Assembly (NCBI RefSeq): GCF_029193575.1
Contig: NZ_JARGCS010000036.1
Span: 221,639-285,638, forward strand
DNA: 64,000 nucleotides
DNA from: Pseudomonas entomophila
Lineage (GTDB): Bacteria; Pseudomonadota; Gammaproteobacteria; Pseudomonadales; Pseudomonadaceae
Reading direction: 5' to 3'
Made by a program: the position numbers and the translations under genes. The notes under the pieces were generated by a model. That model made no database searches. It was not told where the DNA came from and saw nothing but the letters and a program-made list of their open reading frames with translations. Positions within the stretch are counted from its first letter, which is position 1, and each line of letters starts with the position of its first letter. Positions 52,487-62,175 of this stretch are shown piece after piece.

Positions 52487-53680
52487 ATGACCGACGCCAC
52501 CTCCACGCGCCTGCGCCCCTTTGCGGACAGCTCACCCTCGGCCGTGGTCGCCGGTTTCATCGCCATGCTCACGGGCTACACCAGCTCACTGGTGCTGATG
52601 TTCCAGGCCGGCCAGGCGGCAGGGCTGACCAGCGCGCAGATTTCCTCATGGATCTGGGCCTTGTCGATCGGCATGGCGGTGTGCAGCATCGGCCTGTCGC
52701 TGCGCTACCGCACGCCGATCACCGTGGCCTGGTCGACCCCCGGCGCGGCACTGCTGATCACCAGCCTCGGCGGGGTCAGCTACGGCGAGGCGATCGGCGC
52801 CTACATCACCTGCGCGCTGCTGGTGCTGGTGTGCGGCCTGACCGGCAGCTTCGAACGCCTGGTGCGGCGCATTCCGGCCTCGCTGGCCTCGGCGCTGCTG
52901 GCGGGGATCCTGTTCAAGATCGGCAGCGAGATCTTCGTCGCCGCCCAGCACCGCACCTTGCTGGTGCTGGGGATGTTCTTCAGCTACCTGCTGGTCAAGC
53001 GCCTGTCGCCGCGCTACTGCGTGCTCGCCGCGCTGGTGGTCGGCACCGCGCTGTCGGGCATGCTGGGGCTGCTGGACTTCAGCGGCTTCAACCTGGAAGT
53101 GGCGAAGCCGGTCTGGACCACACCGAGCTTCTCGCTGGCGGCGACCATCAGCATCGGCATCCCGCTGTTCGTGGTGGCGATGACCTCGCAGAACATGCCC
53201 GGCGTCGCGGTATTGCGCGCGGACGGTTACCAGGTGCCAGCCTCACCGTTGATTTCCGCCACCGGCTTCGCCTCGCTGCTGCTGGCGCCGTTCGGCTCCC
53301 ACGGGGTCAACCTGGCAGCGATCAGCGCGGCGATCTGCACCGGGCCGCATGCCCATGAAGACCCGGCCAAACGCTACACCGCGGCAGTGTGGTGCGGGAT
53401 TTTCTACGGTATCGCGGGCGTGTTCGGCGCCACCCTGGCGGCGCTGTTCGCCGCACTGCCGAAGGAGTTGGTGCTGTCGATCGCCGCCTTGGCGCTGTTC
53501 GGCTCGATCATGAATGGCCTGAGCGTGGCCATGGGCGAGGCGCGTGAGCGCGAGGCGGCGTTGATCACCTTCATGGTCACGGCGTCGGGATTGACGCTGT
53601 TTTCCATCGGGTCGGCGTTCTGGGGGATTGTCGCGGGGGTGATCACCCTGGTGATCCTGAGCCCGCGCAAGGCAGGCTGA
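52487..53680 (+). CDS. benE: Benzoate/H+ symporter BenE family transporter
   Basis: 397-residue membrane protein with about 12 helices of the BenE family (TSSLVLMFQAGQAAGLTSAQISSWIWALSIG and VTSQNMPGVAVLRADGY-like region at about 228-246). Members import benzoate; no benzoate catabolic genes are nearby, so the substrate may be another aromatic acid. AAGGAAACACCT precedes the ATG. Confidence 0.9.
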   Translation: MTDATSTRLRPFADSSPSAVVAGFIAMLTGYTSSLVLMFQAGQAAGLTSAQISSWIWALSIGMAVCSIGLSLRYRTPITVAWSTPGAALLITSLGGVSYGEAIGAYITCALLVLVCGLTGSFERLVRRIPASLASALLAGILFKIGSEIFVAAQHRTLLVLGMFFSYLLVKRLSPRYCVLAALVVGTALSGMLGLLDFSGFNLEVAKPVWTTPSFSLAATISIGIPLFVVAMTSQNMPGVAVLRADGYQVPASPLISATGFASLLLAPFGSHGVNLAAISAAICTGPHAHEDPAKRYTAAVWCGIFYGIAGVFGATLAALFAALPKELVLSIAALALFGSIMNGLSVAMGEAREREAALITFMVTASGLTLFSIGSAFWGIVAGVITLVILSPRKAG

Positions 53681-53697
53681 TACCGGGCGTCTTTGCC

Positions 53698-53730
53698 GAC
53701 CCTATCGCGTGGCAAGCCCGCGATAGGGTC
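53698..53730. repeat. REP palindrome
   Basis: gaccctatcgcg paired with cgcgatagggtc around ggcaagcccg, between convergent benE and chemoreceptor genes. Confidence 0.8.
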
Positions 53731-53744
53731 GGCACGGCCTCCCC

Positions 53745-55685
53745 TCACAACCGGAAATGCCCCACCATCCCCTTCAACTCATCCCCCAACTGCGCCAGCT
53801 CGACACTGGACCGCGCATTGTCGCGCATCGCCAACGCCGCCTGATCGGCACTGCCACGAATCTGCGTGACGCTGCGACTGATCTCCTCCGCCACCGAGCT
53901 CTGTTGCTCGGCCGCCGCGGCGATCTGCTGGTTCATCTGCTGGATCAACGACACCGCCGACGCGATGCTGCCCAGCGCGCTCTCGGTATGCAGCGCATCG
54001 GCCACCGCCAGACGCACCAGCTCGGTGCTGCCACGGATCTGCGCCACTGACTGCTGGGCATTGCCACGCAGGCTGGCGACCAGCCGCTCGATCTCCTCGG
54101 TGGACTGCCGGGTACGCCGCGCCAAGGCGCGCACCTCGTCGGCCACCACCGCGAAACCACGCCCCTGTTCACCTGCCCGGGCCGCCTCGATCGCCGCGTT
54201 GAGCGCCAGCAGGTTGGTTTGTTCGGCGACGCTCTTGATCACCTCCAGCACGCCGCCGATGGTGTGAATCTCGGCACTCAGGCTGTCGATACCGGCGCTG
54301 GCGGTTTCCGCGGCTTCGGCCAACTGCTCGATACGCTGCATGCTCTGGCGCACCACCTGCTGGCCGGACTCGACCTTGTCGTCGGCGGCCTGGGCGGCCT
54401 GGGCGGCTTCCTCGGCATTGCGCGCCACATCGTGCACGGTGGCGGTCATCTGCTGCATGGCCGTGGCCACCTGCTCAGTCTCTTCCTTCTGGCTGCCGAC
54501 CTCGCGGTTGGTCTGTTCGGTCACGGCCGACAGTGCCTGGGCGTTGCCGGCCAGTTGCTCGATGCCCTGCTGCAAGCCGCTGACGATGCCGGCCAGGCCC
54601 GCCGCCATCTGCTGCATGGCCTGGGTCAGTTGGCCGACTTCGTCGCGCCCGGCCACCTGCGCCTCGACCACCAGGTCGCCGGCGGCGATGCGCTGGGCGT
54701 TGGCGATCACCCGCTTCAGTGGACCGACCACCGCGCGGGTGATCAACCAGGCCGCAACCACACTTACCAGCAACGCCAGCGCGGTAGCCAAGGCAATGGC
54801 CAGGGCGTTGCGGGTCAACTCGCCCTGCATGCTCTGCTCCTGGGCCGCGTAGGCCTGGTCGATGCGCGCGGTGACCTGCTCGGCGCTGGTCTGCAACTGC
54901 GCCTTGATGCCCTGCTCCTTGGCCAGCAGGTCGGTGTATTCGTTGAGTTTCTCCGAGAAGCTGGCGATATGCCCCGCCACTTCGCCGAGCACGCTCTGGT
55001 AGCCAGCGTCGCTCACTGACGCCTTGAGCTGGTCGACCAGCGCGGCGGCATCGACGGTCTGCGCGATACGCCCCTGCTCGACCGTGTCATCGCCCTTGCG
55101 GCCCTTCTCCAGGCGCACCCGCGCCTCGTCCATGGCTTGCAGCATCAGGCGCGAGACCTGCGCCACCTGCGCGGCCTGGTCGAGGAACTCCGTGCCTTGC
55201 TGGCCTTGCGACTGCTTGAGGGTATAGGCACCGTCATCGGCCAGGCCCGCCTGAAGCACGTCGAGGTTGTTGGCGACGCTGGACACCGACCAACTGGCCA
55301 TGTCCAGCGCCAGCTCCTTGGACTGCACCGCCTCGACGAAGGCATCGAAAGCCTTGCCATAGGCCGTCAGGTCGCTTTCGGTCGCAGCCAACGCCGGCAG
55401 CCCGCGCACGCGCTCGACCAGGCCTTGCAGGCCGGCGCGCACGGCTTCGGCCTCCTTGATGTCCGACCGCAAGGCAAAGGCCTGCTCGCGTTGGCGCAGG
55501 CGCAGAAGGTCGGTATTGACCTGGCCCATCTGGCGCAGCCCTTCGAAGCGTTGCTCGACGCTCTGCAGCGCCACCACGCCGATGGCCGCCACCGCCAGCG
55601 TCAGTAGCAGCACCAGGGCGAAACCCAGGCCGAGTTTGCGGGCCATGCCCAGGTTGGCCAGAACACTGTGCTTGGTCGACCTCAT
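53745..55685 (-). CDS. Methyl-accepting chemotaxis protein with HBM-type sensor
   Basis: 646-residue chemoreceptor: membrane helix 1 (about 18-40), a periplasmic all-helical domain of about 260 residues fitting the HBM (helical bimodular) type of P. putida McpS, membrane helix 2 (about 300-322), HAMP (325-378) and a signalling domain with the hairpin tip EQTNLLALNAAIEAARAGEQGRGFAVVADEVR. McpS-type sensors bind organic acids; the ligand here is unknown. ATG 55685 follows GAGGGGG. Confidence 0.9.
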   Translation of the reverse strand: MRSTKHSVLANLGMARKLGLGFALVLLLTLAVAAIGVVALQSVEQRFEGLRQMGQVNTDLLRLRQREQAFALRSDIKEAEAVRAGLQGLVERVRGLPALAATESDLTAYGKAFDAFVEAVQSKELALDMASWSVSSVANNLDVLQAGLADDGAYTLKQSQGQQGTEFLDQAAQVAQVSRLMLQAMDEARVRLEKGRKGDDTVEQGRIAQTVDAAALVDQLKASVSDAGYQSVLGEVAGHIASFSEKLNEYTDLLAKEQGIKAQLQTSAEQVTARIDQAYAAQEQSMQGELTRNALAIALATALALLVSVVAAWLITRAVVGPLKRVIANAQRIAAGDLVVEAQVAGRDEVGQLTQAMQQMAAGLAGIVSGLQQGIEQLAGNAQALSAVTEQTNREVGSQKEETEQVATAMQQMTATVHDVARNAEEAAQAAQAADDKVESGQQVVRQSMQRIEQLAEAAETASAGIDSLSAEIHTIGGVLEVIKSVAEQTNLLALNAAIEAARAGEQGRGFAVVADEVRALARRTRQSTEEIERLVASLRGNAQQSVAQIRGSTELVRLAVADALHTESALGSIASAVSLIQQMNQQIAAAAEQQSSVAEEISRSVTQIRGSADQAALAMRDNARSSVELAQLGDELKGMVGHFRL

Positions 55686-55811
55686 CGCCGAATCCCCCTC
55701 GCCCGTTTGCGGTTTTGCAGAGGGCAAGAGTGACAATGGCGCCCGTCAAGTAACAAGGGCTTGGCGCCAGAATGGTGTCAAATAGCTATGAACCTGTCGT
55801 TTTCAGCTAAA

Positions 55812-57200
55812 TCAGGGTCGCCCCGCATGCCGGAAGAACGCCTGGGCCCGCACATCCTGCCCGTAGGCGACATTGACCCGCAGCCAGTCGCTGTCTTTCC
55901 CCTGGAAATCGAAGGCGCTGCCTGGTGTGAGCAGCACCGAATGCGTCAAGGCCAACCGCTCCACCTCGGCGAAGCTGCGCCCGGGCGAACGAATCCATAC
56001 GAACATGCCGCCATAGGGTTCACAGAACACCTCCCAGCCAACTGCCTCGAGCTGCTCGAGCAGCTTGGCCATATGCTGTGCAAGACGCACACGCAAGCGC
56101 TGCACGGCCTTGCGGTAGCTGCCGTTGGCGAGCATCTGCCCGACCACCTGCTCGGCGAAGCGCGAGGTGCCGATGCCGCTGACCATCTTCAGTTCGGCCA
56201 GACGGGCGATCAGCGGCGCGTCCGCAACCACGTAGCCCACCCGCAGGGCGCTGCTCAGGGTCTTGGAGAAGCTCGCCAGGTAGATGACCCGCTGCTCGCT
56301 GTCGAGGGTCGAGAGACGCGTGGCCGGGCCGTCCTGGAAGTCGGCATAGATATCGTCCTCGATGATCCGCAGGTCGTGCTCGCGGGCCAGTTCCAACAGC
56401 CGATAGGCGACCTTGGGCGTGAGGCTGGTGCCGGTCGGGTTGTGGTACAGGCTGTTGATGAACAGGCAGCGCGGGCGGTGCTCGGCCAGCAGCGCCTCCA
56501 GCGCCTGCACGTCCGGGCCGCTGGCGGTGCGCGGCACGGCGAGCATGCGCACACCGTGCTGGCGCAGCAGGTTGAACAGGTTGTAGTAGCCGGGGCTTTC
56601 CACCAACACGGTATCGCCGGGCTTGAGCAAGATGCGCACCAGCAGGTCGAGGGCATGGCTGGCGCCCTGGGTGGTGAGGATGCGCTCAGGGCCGGCCGGG
56701 ATGTCCAGGCGGGTGAGGCGCTTGTGCAACTGCTGGCGCAGACTGGCCAGGCCCAGGGGTGGGCCGTAGTCGAACAGGTCTTGCGCATCGCCGCGACTGA
56801 CCTGGCGCACGGCCTGGGCCAGCGCCTCACCATCGCGCCAGGACGTCGGCAGCCAGCCACAGCCGAGCTTGAGCAGTTCATCGAAACCCTCGCGAAACTG
56901 TCGCCAGCTTCCGTCGGCGGCCTCGCCCCAGGGGGCTTCGTTTTGCCAAGACAGGTCAGATTTGCGTTCTGCGACGAAGAAGCCAGTGCCGTGGCGCGCT
57001 TCCAGCCAGCCACTGGCGACCAGGCGGTCATAGGCTTCGATCACGCAGGCGTGGCTGACCTGCAATGAGCCAGCCAGGGCCCGGATTGAGGGGAGGCGGG
57101 CACCGGGGCGCAGGCGTTGCTGCTCGATCCAGGCCTGGAGGTGATCGGTCAGTTGCTGAACCAGGGGCATTGGGCTGTGGCGGTCTAGAGGGAAATGCAT
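55812..57200 (-). CDS. MocR-type (GntR winged helix + aminotransferase) regulator
   Basis: 462-residue PdxR/MocR-like regulator. The winged helix (about 8-70, with GARLPSIRALAGSLQVSHACVIEAYDRLVASGWLEARHGTGFFV) is linked to a class I aminotransferase fold (from about 95). The PLP Lys is in ASFSKTLSSALRVGY. The ATG at 57200 (MHFPLDRHSPMPLVQQ) was chosen; ATG 57239 is possible. It is divergent from an MFS gene 135 bases away, its likely target. Confidence 0.9.
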   Translation of the reverse strand: MHFPLDRHSPMPLVQQLTDHLQAWIEQQRLRPGARLPSIRALAGSLQVSHACVIEAYDRLVASGWLEARHGTGFFVAERKSDLSWQNEAPWGEAADGSWRQFREGFDELLKLGCGWLPTSWRDGEALAQAVRQVSRGDAQDLFDYGPPLGLASLRQQLHKRLTRLDIPAGPERILTTQGASHALDLLVRILLKPGDTVLVESPGYYNLFNLLRQHGVRMLAVPRTASGPDVQALEALLAEHRPRCLFINSLYHNPTGTSLTPKVAYRLLELAREHDLRIIEDDIYADFQDGPATRLSTLDSEQRVIYLASFSKTLSSALRVGYVVADAPLIARLAELKMVSGIGTSRFAEQVVGQMLANGSYRKAVQRLRVRLAQHMAKLLEQLEAVGWEVFCEPYGGMFVWIRSPGRSFAEVERLALTHSVLLTPGSAFDFQGKDSDWLRVNVAYGQDVRAQAFFRHAGRP

Positions 57201-57335
57201 GGCGTAGTGTTCGCTGCTTTTGAGCGAACAGTTAAGCATAAACGCGGGTGGTGTGTGCCTTGTCGCTAAGCCAGGTGGGCATCAGTGTTGGGCCGGTACA
57301 GACACCCAAACCCCACCAGCCAAACGGACACCCTC

Positions 57336-58487
57336 ATGCCCGCCCGCCTCGCCTTCGCCCTCTGCCTGATCACCCTCGCGGTGAACCTCCAGGCCCCGCT
57401 CTACACCACCTATGCCGAGCTCTCCGGCCAGGGCTCGACGGCCACCGCCGTGGCGTTCTCCGGCTACGTGCTGGGCGTGCTGCCAGTGCTATTGACCCTC
57501 GGCGGCCTCGCCGACCGAGTCGGCAGACGCCCCCTGATCCTCGCCGCCTTGGGCCTGTCGATGTCCGCCACCCTGCTGATGCTGTTCTCCCCCAGTCTGC
57601 ACACCCTCGGCCTGGCGCGCTTGCTCCTTGGCCTGGGCACCGGGCTGGCCTCGGCCACCGCCACCGCCTATATGACGGAATTGATGGGCGATACCGACAC
57701 CCGCCGCGCCGCCAACTGGGTCACCGCCAGCACTTCGCTGGGTTTTGGCCTGGGTGCAGCGCTGACCAGTCTGTTCCTATTGAGTGGCCCGAGCCTGACG
57801 CCCGGCAGCCTCCACCTGCAGTTGCTGCTCGCCGCAGTCGCCCTGGCATTGGTATGGCGCCTCCCCGACCCGCGTCCAGCCCAACGCGGTGCCATGCTAC
57901 GCCTGCCGTACTACCCCACCGGCAGCCTGGCGTATGGGTTGGCGATCCTGCTGGCCTGGGCCTGTGTCGGGCTGGTGATCGCCTTGCTGCCGGGTATCCT
58001 GCGCCAGCATGGCCTGAGTGACTGGTCAGGGCTATCGACCTTCTGCGTGATCAGCTGCGGCCTGCTGTTCCAGCCTCTGGCCCGGCGCCTGTCGAGCCGC
58101 CGGTCGACCTTGCTGGGCCTGGCGGTGCTACCGAGCAGCTACGCGGTGCTCGCCTGGGGCGCGGACAGCGGCCAGCTACCGGCGGTGCTGCTAGGCACGG
58201 TGGCGGCCAGCAGTGCCTGCTATGGCTTCATCTACTTGGGTGGATTGGCTGCGGTGAATCAACTGGCTGGGCACGAAAACACCCGCGCAAGCGCGGGGTT
58301 CTTCCTCTTGGCTTACTTGGGCTTCAGCCTGCCAGTGATCACTACCGGCGCGCTCAGCGACCACCTCGGCTCACACACTGCTCTGCTGGCGTTCGGTGCG
58401 ACGCTGCTGGTGGGCTGCCTGGGCGTGGCGCTGATGCTGTGGCGTGGCGCGCACGCCACCCTGCCCGCCCAGGCGTCTTTCAGATAG
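57336..58487 (+). CDS. MFS transporter (probable exporter)
   Basis: 383-residue carrier with 12 helices (start LAFALCLITLAVNLQAPLYTTYAELSGQG) and the loop signature GGLADRVGRRPLILAAL after helix 2. ATG 57336 was chosen. The 3' end overlaps the convergent SDR gene by 8 bases. Probably controlled by the divergent MocR-type regulator. Confidence 0.87.
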   Translation: MPARLAFALCLITLAVNLQAPLYTTYAELSGQGSTATAVAFSGYVLGVLPVLLTLGGLADRVGRRPLILAALGLSMSATLLMLFSPSLHTLGLARLLLGLGTGLASATATAYMTELMGDTDTRRAANWVTASTSLGFGLGAALTSLFLLSGPSLTPGSLHLQLLLAAVALALVWRLPDPRPAQRGAMLRLPYYPTGSLAYGLAILLAWACVGLVIALLPGILRQHGLSDWSGLSTFCVISCGLLFQPLARRLSSRRSTLLGLAVLPSSYAVLAWGADSGQLPAVLLGTVAASSACYGFIYLGGLAAVNQLAGHENTRASAGFFLLAYLGFSLPVITTGALSDHLGSHTALLAFGATLLVGCLGVALMLWRGAHATLPAQASFR

Positions 58488-59241
58488 CGGTGGCCCCACC
58501 GTCGACGGTCAGGCTATGGCCGGTGGTGAAGGCCGCACCGTCGCTGCACAGGTACAGCACCGCGCTGGCGATCTCCTCGACCTTGCCGATGCGCCCCACC
58601 GGGTGCATCGCGGCGGCGAACTCAGCCTTGCGCGGGTCGGCCTCGTAGGCGCGGCGGAACATATCGGTGTCGATCACCGCCGGGCACACGGCGTTGACCC
58701 GGATGCCCTTTTTCGCGTACTCGATGGCCGCCGACTTGGTCAGGCCGATCACCGCATGCTTGGAGGCCGCATAGATGCTCATCTTCGGCGCCGCACCCAG
58801 GCCGGCCACCGACGCGGTGTTGACGATCGCCCCGCCGCCCTGGGCCAGCAGCAACGGCAACTGGTATTTCATGCACAGCCACACGCCCTTGACGTTGACC
58901 CCCATGATCGCGTCGAACTCCGCCTCACTGCCCTCGGCCAGGCGGCCCTTCTCGATCTCGATGCCGGCGTTGTTGTAGGCGTAGTCCAGCCGCCCATAGG
59001 CCTCGACGATCTTCTCGTGCAACTGGCGCACGTCGCTGTCGCGGGTCACGTCGCAGGCCACGAACAGCGCCTCGCCACCGGCCTCGCGGATCAGCGCCAC
59101 GGTGCCCTCGCCGCCTGCCACGTCGAGGTCGGCCACCACCACCTTGAGGCCTTCGGCGGCGAATGCCTGCGCCGTCGCCCGGCCAATGCCTGCCGCACCG
59201 CCGGTGACCAGGGCGACCTGGCCGGAAAACGTCATGCTCAT
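58480..59241 (-). CDS. SDR-family oxidoreductase
   Basis: 253-residue classical SDR: TGGAAGIGRATAQAF (13-27), NNAG, catalytic Ser in IVNTASVAGLG, YAASK, and the C-terminal GHSLTVDGGATA. GGAG lies 7 bases before ATG 59241. An Asp in VVVADLDV favours NAD over NADP. The substrate is unknown. Confidence 0.9.
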   Translation of the reverse strand: MSMTFSGQVALVTGGAAGIGRATAQAFAAEGLKVVVADLDVAGGEGTVALIREAGGEALFVACDVTRDSDVRQLHEKIVEAYGRLDYAYNNAGIEIEKGRLAEGSEAEFDAIMGVNVKGVWLCMKYQLPLLLAQGGGAIVNTASVAGLGAAPKMSIYAASKHAVIGLTKSAAIEYAKKGIRVNAVCPAVIDTDMFRRAYEADPRKAEFAAAMHPVGRIGKVEEIASAVLYLCSDGAAFTTGHSLTVDGGATAI

Positions 59242-59469
59242 CGCTGGCTCCTACAAAGGGATATGAAATCGAGGCTGAGTCTAGTCAGGCCACCGTCGGG
59301 CTGGGCAGCATCATCAGGAGCGCGGTTGGACTACCATCGTTTGCAGTGATTGTGCCCGCTACCGCGGATCATCGAGGTGGATCGCCCGGCATTCGCCACG
59401 CCAGTGGACCTTGCCGACCGGCGCGCCACGAACTATCAACAGGTACTGCCCATTACAGCGAGACCCGCC

Positions 59470-60471
59470 ATGACCCAGACCAACCGCCGCTTCCTGCTGG
59501 CCAAACGCCCTGTCGGCGTCGTGCGCCGCGACGATTTCAGCTTCGAACAGGTGCCCGCCGCCGAGCCCGCCGATGGCCAGATCCAGGTGCGCAACCTGTA
59601 CCTATCGCTGGACCCGGCCATGCGCGGCTGGATGAACGAAGGCAAGTCGTACATCCCGCCGGTAGGCCTGGGGCAGGTGATGCGTGCCCTTGGGGTGGGT
59701 GAAGTGGTCGCCTCGCAGCACCCGGACTACAAGCCCGGTGACCACGTCAGCGGCGCCTTGGGCGTGCAGGACTACTTCACCGGCGAACCCCAGGGCCTGC
59801 ACAAGATCGACCCACGGCTGGCCCCCCTGCCCCGCTACCTCTCTGCCCTGGGCATGACCGGCATGACCGCCTACTTCGCCCTGCTCGACGTCGGCCAGCC
59901 CAAGGCCGGTGATGCCGTGGTCATTTCCGGCGCCGCCGGGGCCGTCGGCAGCATCGCCGGGCAGATCGCCAAGCTCAAAGGCTGCCACGTGGTCGGCATC
60001 GCCGGTGGCGCGCAGAAATGCCAATACCTCAAGGATGAACTGGGCTTCGACGGGGTCATCGACTACAAGGCCGAAGATGTGCTCGCCGGCCTGAAGCGCG
60101 AATGCCCCAAGGGCGTGGACGTGTATTTCGACAACGTGGGTGGCGACATCCTGGATGCAGTATTGAGCCGCCTGAACTTCAAGGCCCGGGTGGTCATCTG
60201 CGGCGCCATCAGCCAGTACAACAGCAAGGACGCGGTGAAAGGGCCGGCCAACTACCTGTCGCTGCTGGTGAATCGTGCGCGAATGGAGGGCTTCGTGGTA
60301 ATGGACCACGTCAAGGAATACGGCAGGGCCGCCCAGGACATGGCCGGCTGGCTGGCCAGTGGCAAGGTCAAGAGCAAGGAGGATGTGGTCGAAGGCCTGG
60401 AGACCTTCCCGGAGACATTGCTGAAGCTGTTCAGCGGTGAAAATTTCGGCAAGCTAGTGCTGAAGGTCTGA
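59470..60471 (+). CDS. NADP-dependent medium-chain (MDR) oxidoreductase, curcumin/leukotriene reductase-like
   Basis: 333-residue zinc-independent MDR reductase: N-terminal catalytic domain with SLDPAMRGWMNEGKSYIPPVGLGQVMRALGVGEV, then the nucleotide-binding motif GAAGAVGSIAGQIAKLKGC (about 156-174). Similar enzymes (PTGR, YncB/CurA) reduce enone double bonds. ATG 59470 was chosen because the product then matches family starts. Confidence 0.92.
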   Translation: MTQTNRRFLLAKRPVGVVRRDDFSFEQVPAAEPADGQIQVRNLYLSLDPAMRGWMNEGKSYIPPVGLGQVMRALGVGEVVASQHPDYKPGDHVSGALGVQDYFTGEPQGLHKIDPRLAPLPRYLSALGMTGMTAYFALLDVGQPKAGDAVVISGAAGAVGSIAGQIAKLKGCHVVGIAGGAQKCQYLKDELGFDGVIDYKAEDVLAGLKRECPKGVDVYFDNVGGDILDAVLSRLNFKARVVICGAISQYNSKDAVKGPANYLSLLVNRARMEGFVVMDHVKEYGRAAQDMAGWLASGKVKSKEDVVEGLETFPETLLKLFSGENFGKLVLKV

Positions 60472-60479
60472 TCAGCGGT

Positions 60480-60530
60480 GGCCGTCTCGAGACGGCCTCG
60501 CGACGCGAAAGGGGCCGCACAGCGGCCCCC
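60480..60530. terminator. Two hairpins between MDR and pyrF genes
   Basis: GGCCGTCTC/GAGACGGCC (60480-60497, an 18-base palindrome) and GGGGCCGC-ACA-GCGGCCCC (60511-60529). The second is followed on the minus strand by TTTCG and may end pyrF transcripts. Confidence 0.5.
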
Positions 60531-60541
60531 AGGGTCTTGCT

Positions 60542-61243
60542 TCAACCGCGAATCTCAGCCACCACCGCCGCCAGCGCCTGCGCCGGGTCGGCTGCCTGGC
60601 TGATCGGACGCCCGATCACCAGGTAATCGGAACCGGCATCCAGCGCCTGGCGCGGGGTGAGGATACGGCGCTGGTCATCCTGGGCGCTACCCGCAGGGCG
60701 AATGCCCGGGGTCACCAGTTGCAGAGACGGGTGTGCCGCCTTCAGCGCTGGCGCTTCCAGAGCCGAACACACCAGGCCGTCCATCCCCGCCTTTTGCGCC
60801 AATGCTGCCAGACGCAGCACCTGCTCCTGCGGGTCGACGTCCAGGCCAATGCCAGCCAGGTCCTCGCGCTCCATGCTGGTCAGCACGGTCACGCCGATCA
60901 GCAGCGGCTGCGGGCCGCTGCGCTTGGTGAGCTCCTCACGGCAGGCGGCCATCATCCGCAGGCCCCCGGAACAGTGCACGTTGACCATCCACACGCCCAT
61001 CTCGGCCGCAGCCTTGACCGCCATGGCAGTGGTGTTGGGGATGTCGTGGAATTTCAGGTCGAGGAACACTTCGAAGCCCTTGGCGCAGAGGGTCTCGACG
61101 ATGCCCGAGGCACTGCTGGTGAACAGCTCCTTGCCGACCTTCACCCGGCACAGCGCGGGGTCGAGCTGGTCAGCCAGCTTCAGGGCGGCTTCGCGGGTGG
61201 GGAAATCCAGGGCGACGATCAGGGGCGTCTGGCAGGCGGACAT
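60542..61243 (-). CDS. pyrF: Orotidine 5'-phosphate decarboxylase
   Basis: 233-residue TIM-barrel enzyme making UMP from OMP. Key residues are in ALDFPTREAAL (Asp11), VKVGKELF (Lys), and the catalytic DLKFHDIPNT (Asp-Lys-x-x-Asp), with phosphate-binding GIRPAG and IGRPISQA. ATG 61243 is preceded by GAGAGAACC. Complete. Confidence 0.97.
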   Translation of the reverse strand: MSACQTPLIVALDFPTREAALKLADQLDPALCRVKVGKELFTSSASGIVETLCAKGFEVFLDLKFHDIPNTTAMAVKAAAEMGVWMVNVHCSGGLRMMAACREELTKRSGPQPLLIGVTVLTSMEREDLAGIGLDVDPQEQVLRLAALAQKAGMDGLVCSALEAPALKAAHPSLQLVTPGIRPAGSAQDDQRRILTPRQALDAGSDYLVIGRPISQAADPAQALAAVVAEIRG

Positions 61244-61412
61244 TTGGAGGTTCTCTCAGGCAAGTCGGAAACGGCGCGCATTGTAAACGAAGTGAGGCGA
61301 GGTTGGGGGGCCGTGGATCCGTTCGGAAGGCCAAACGCTACAATTGAACGCAGGGATCGAATAATCGGTCGAATGCAATGACAAGCCGCCCCACAATTAC
61401 AGGAGAACGATC

Positions 61413-61580
61413 ATGCCCTGGTATGCCTGGCTGATACTCATCATAGCCCTCGGCTCGATCGTCGGCGGGTTGATGCTGCTGCGTGATACCGCCAAGAAGC
61501 TGCCACTGACCGAAGAGCAACTGAAAAAGATTCACGAGCGCAATGCGCAGATGGATGCCAAGGAAGCGCAGGACAGATAG
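61413..61580 (+). CDS. DUF2897 small membrane protein
   Basis: 55-residue protein: one membrane helix (PWYAWLILIIALGSIVGGLMLL) and a charged tail (PLTEEQLKKIHERNAQMDAKEAQD) typical of DUF2897. AGGAG lies 8 bases before the ATG. The function is unknown; found next to pyrF in several pseudomonads as I recall. Confidence 0.75.
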   Translation: MPWYAWLILIIALGSIVGGLMLLRDTAKKLPLTEEQLKKIHERNAQMDAKEAQDR

Positions 61581-61596
61581 GCACCTCCCCCACGGC

Positions 61597-61629
61597 AAGA
61601 GCCGGCCAGCACAAGGCTGACCGGCTCTT
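61597..61629. terminator. Bidirectional terminator
   Basis: AAGAGCCGGCCAGC paired (one mismatch) with GCTGACCGGCTCTT around a 5-base loop, T-rich outside. Serves DUF2897 and the convergent comEA-like gene. Confidence 0.7.
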
Positions 61630-61639
61630 TCTGCTTGAG

Positions 61640-61969
61640 TTACTCCACGGTCAACTTGTCACGATTGCGATCCAGCAAGGCGTTGCCGATGCCCTTGATC
61701 TCGAGCAGTTCGTCAACGGACTGGAAAGGGCCATTGGCCTCACGGTAGGCGACGATGGCTTCGGCCTTGGTTTTACCGATGCCACTGAGTTCGTTTTGCA
61801 ACATGGCGGCGTCGGCTTGATTGAGATCGATAGCGTGCGGTTTAGCCGACTGCGCCGCTACCTGGACACTGCCTTGCGGGAAGGTTGAGGTGCTAGGCGC
61901 AGCGGAGAGCGAGAACGACAGGCAGGTGAAAAGCGGCAGCAGCAGATAAGACAGTACGGTGTTGCGCAT
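61640..61969 (-). CDS. ComEA-like exported helix-hairpin-helix protein
   Basis: 109-residue exported DNA-binding protein: a signal peptide (about 1-23), a linker, and a C-terminal double HhH domain (DLNQADAAMLQNELSGIGKTKAEAIVAYREANGPFQSVDELLEIKGIGNALL). ComEA-type proteins bind incoming DNA in the periplasm during natural transformation. AGGAG precedes ATG 61969; the longer open frame upstream adds no homology. Confidence 0.87.
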   Translation of the reverse strand: MRNTVLSYLLLPLFTCLSFSLSAAPSTSTFPQGSVQVAAQSAKPHAIDLNQADAAMLQNELSGIGKTKAEAIVAYREANGPFQSVDELLEIKGIGNALLDRNRDKLTVE

Positions 61970-62175
61970 GGTCAGGACTCCTTGGTCTTGGGTATCGAAG
62001 GCAGCATTTCCTTGGCTGCACTTGAAACCTAGCGCGAAACCCGATGAATTCAATCGGTACTGAAATTCAATGTATTTCTGGATATGCAGCTGCCACACCA
62101 TGAGGGTGTAGACAACTCATGTATCAAACTAACGGGTTAAGAAGCAGCACGTCCATCGCTGGCTCTTGAACCTTA

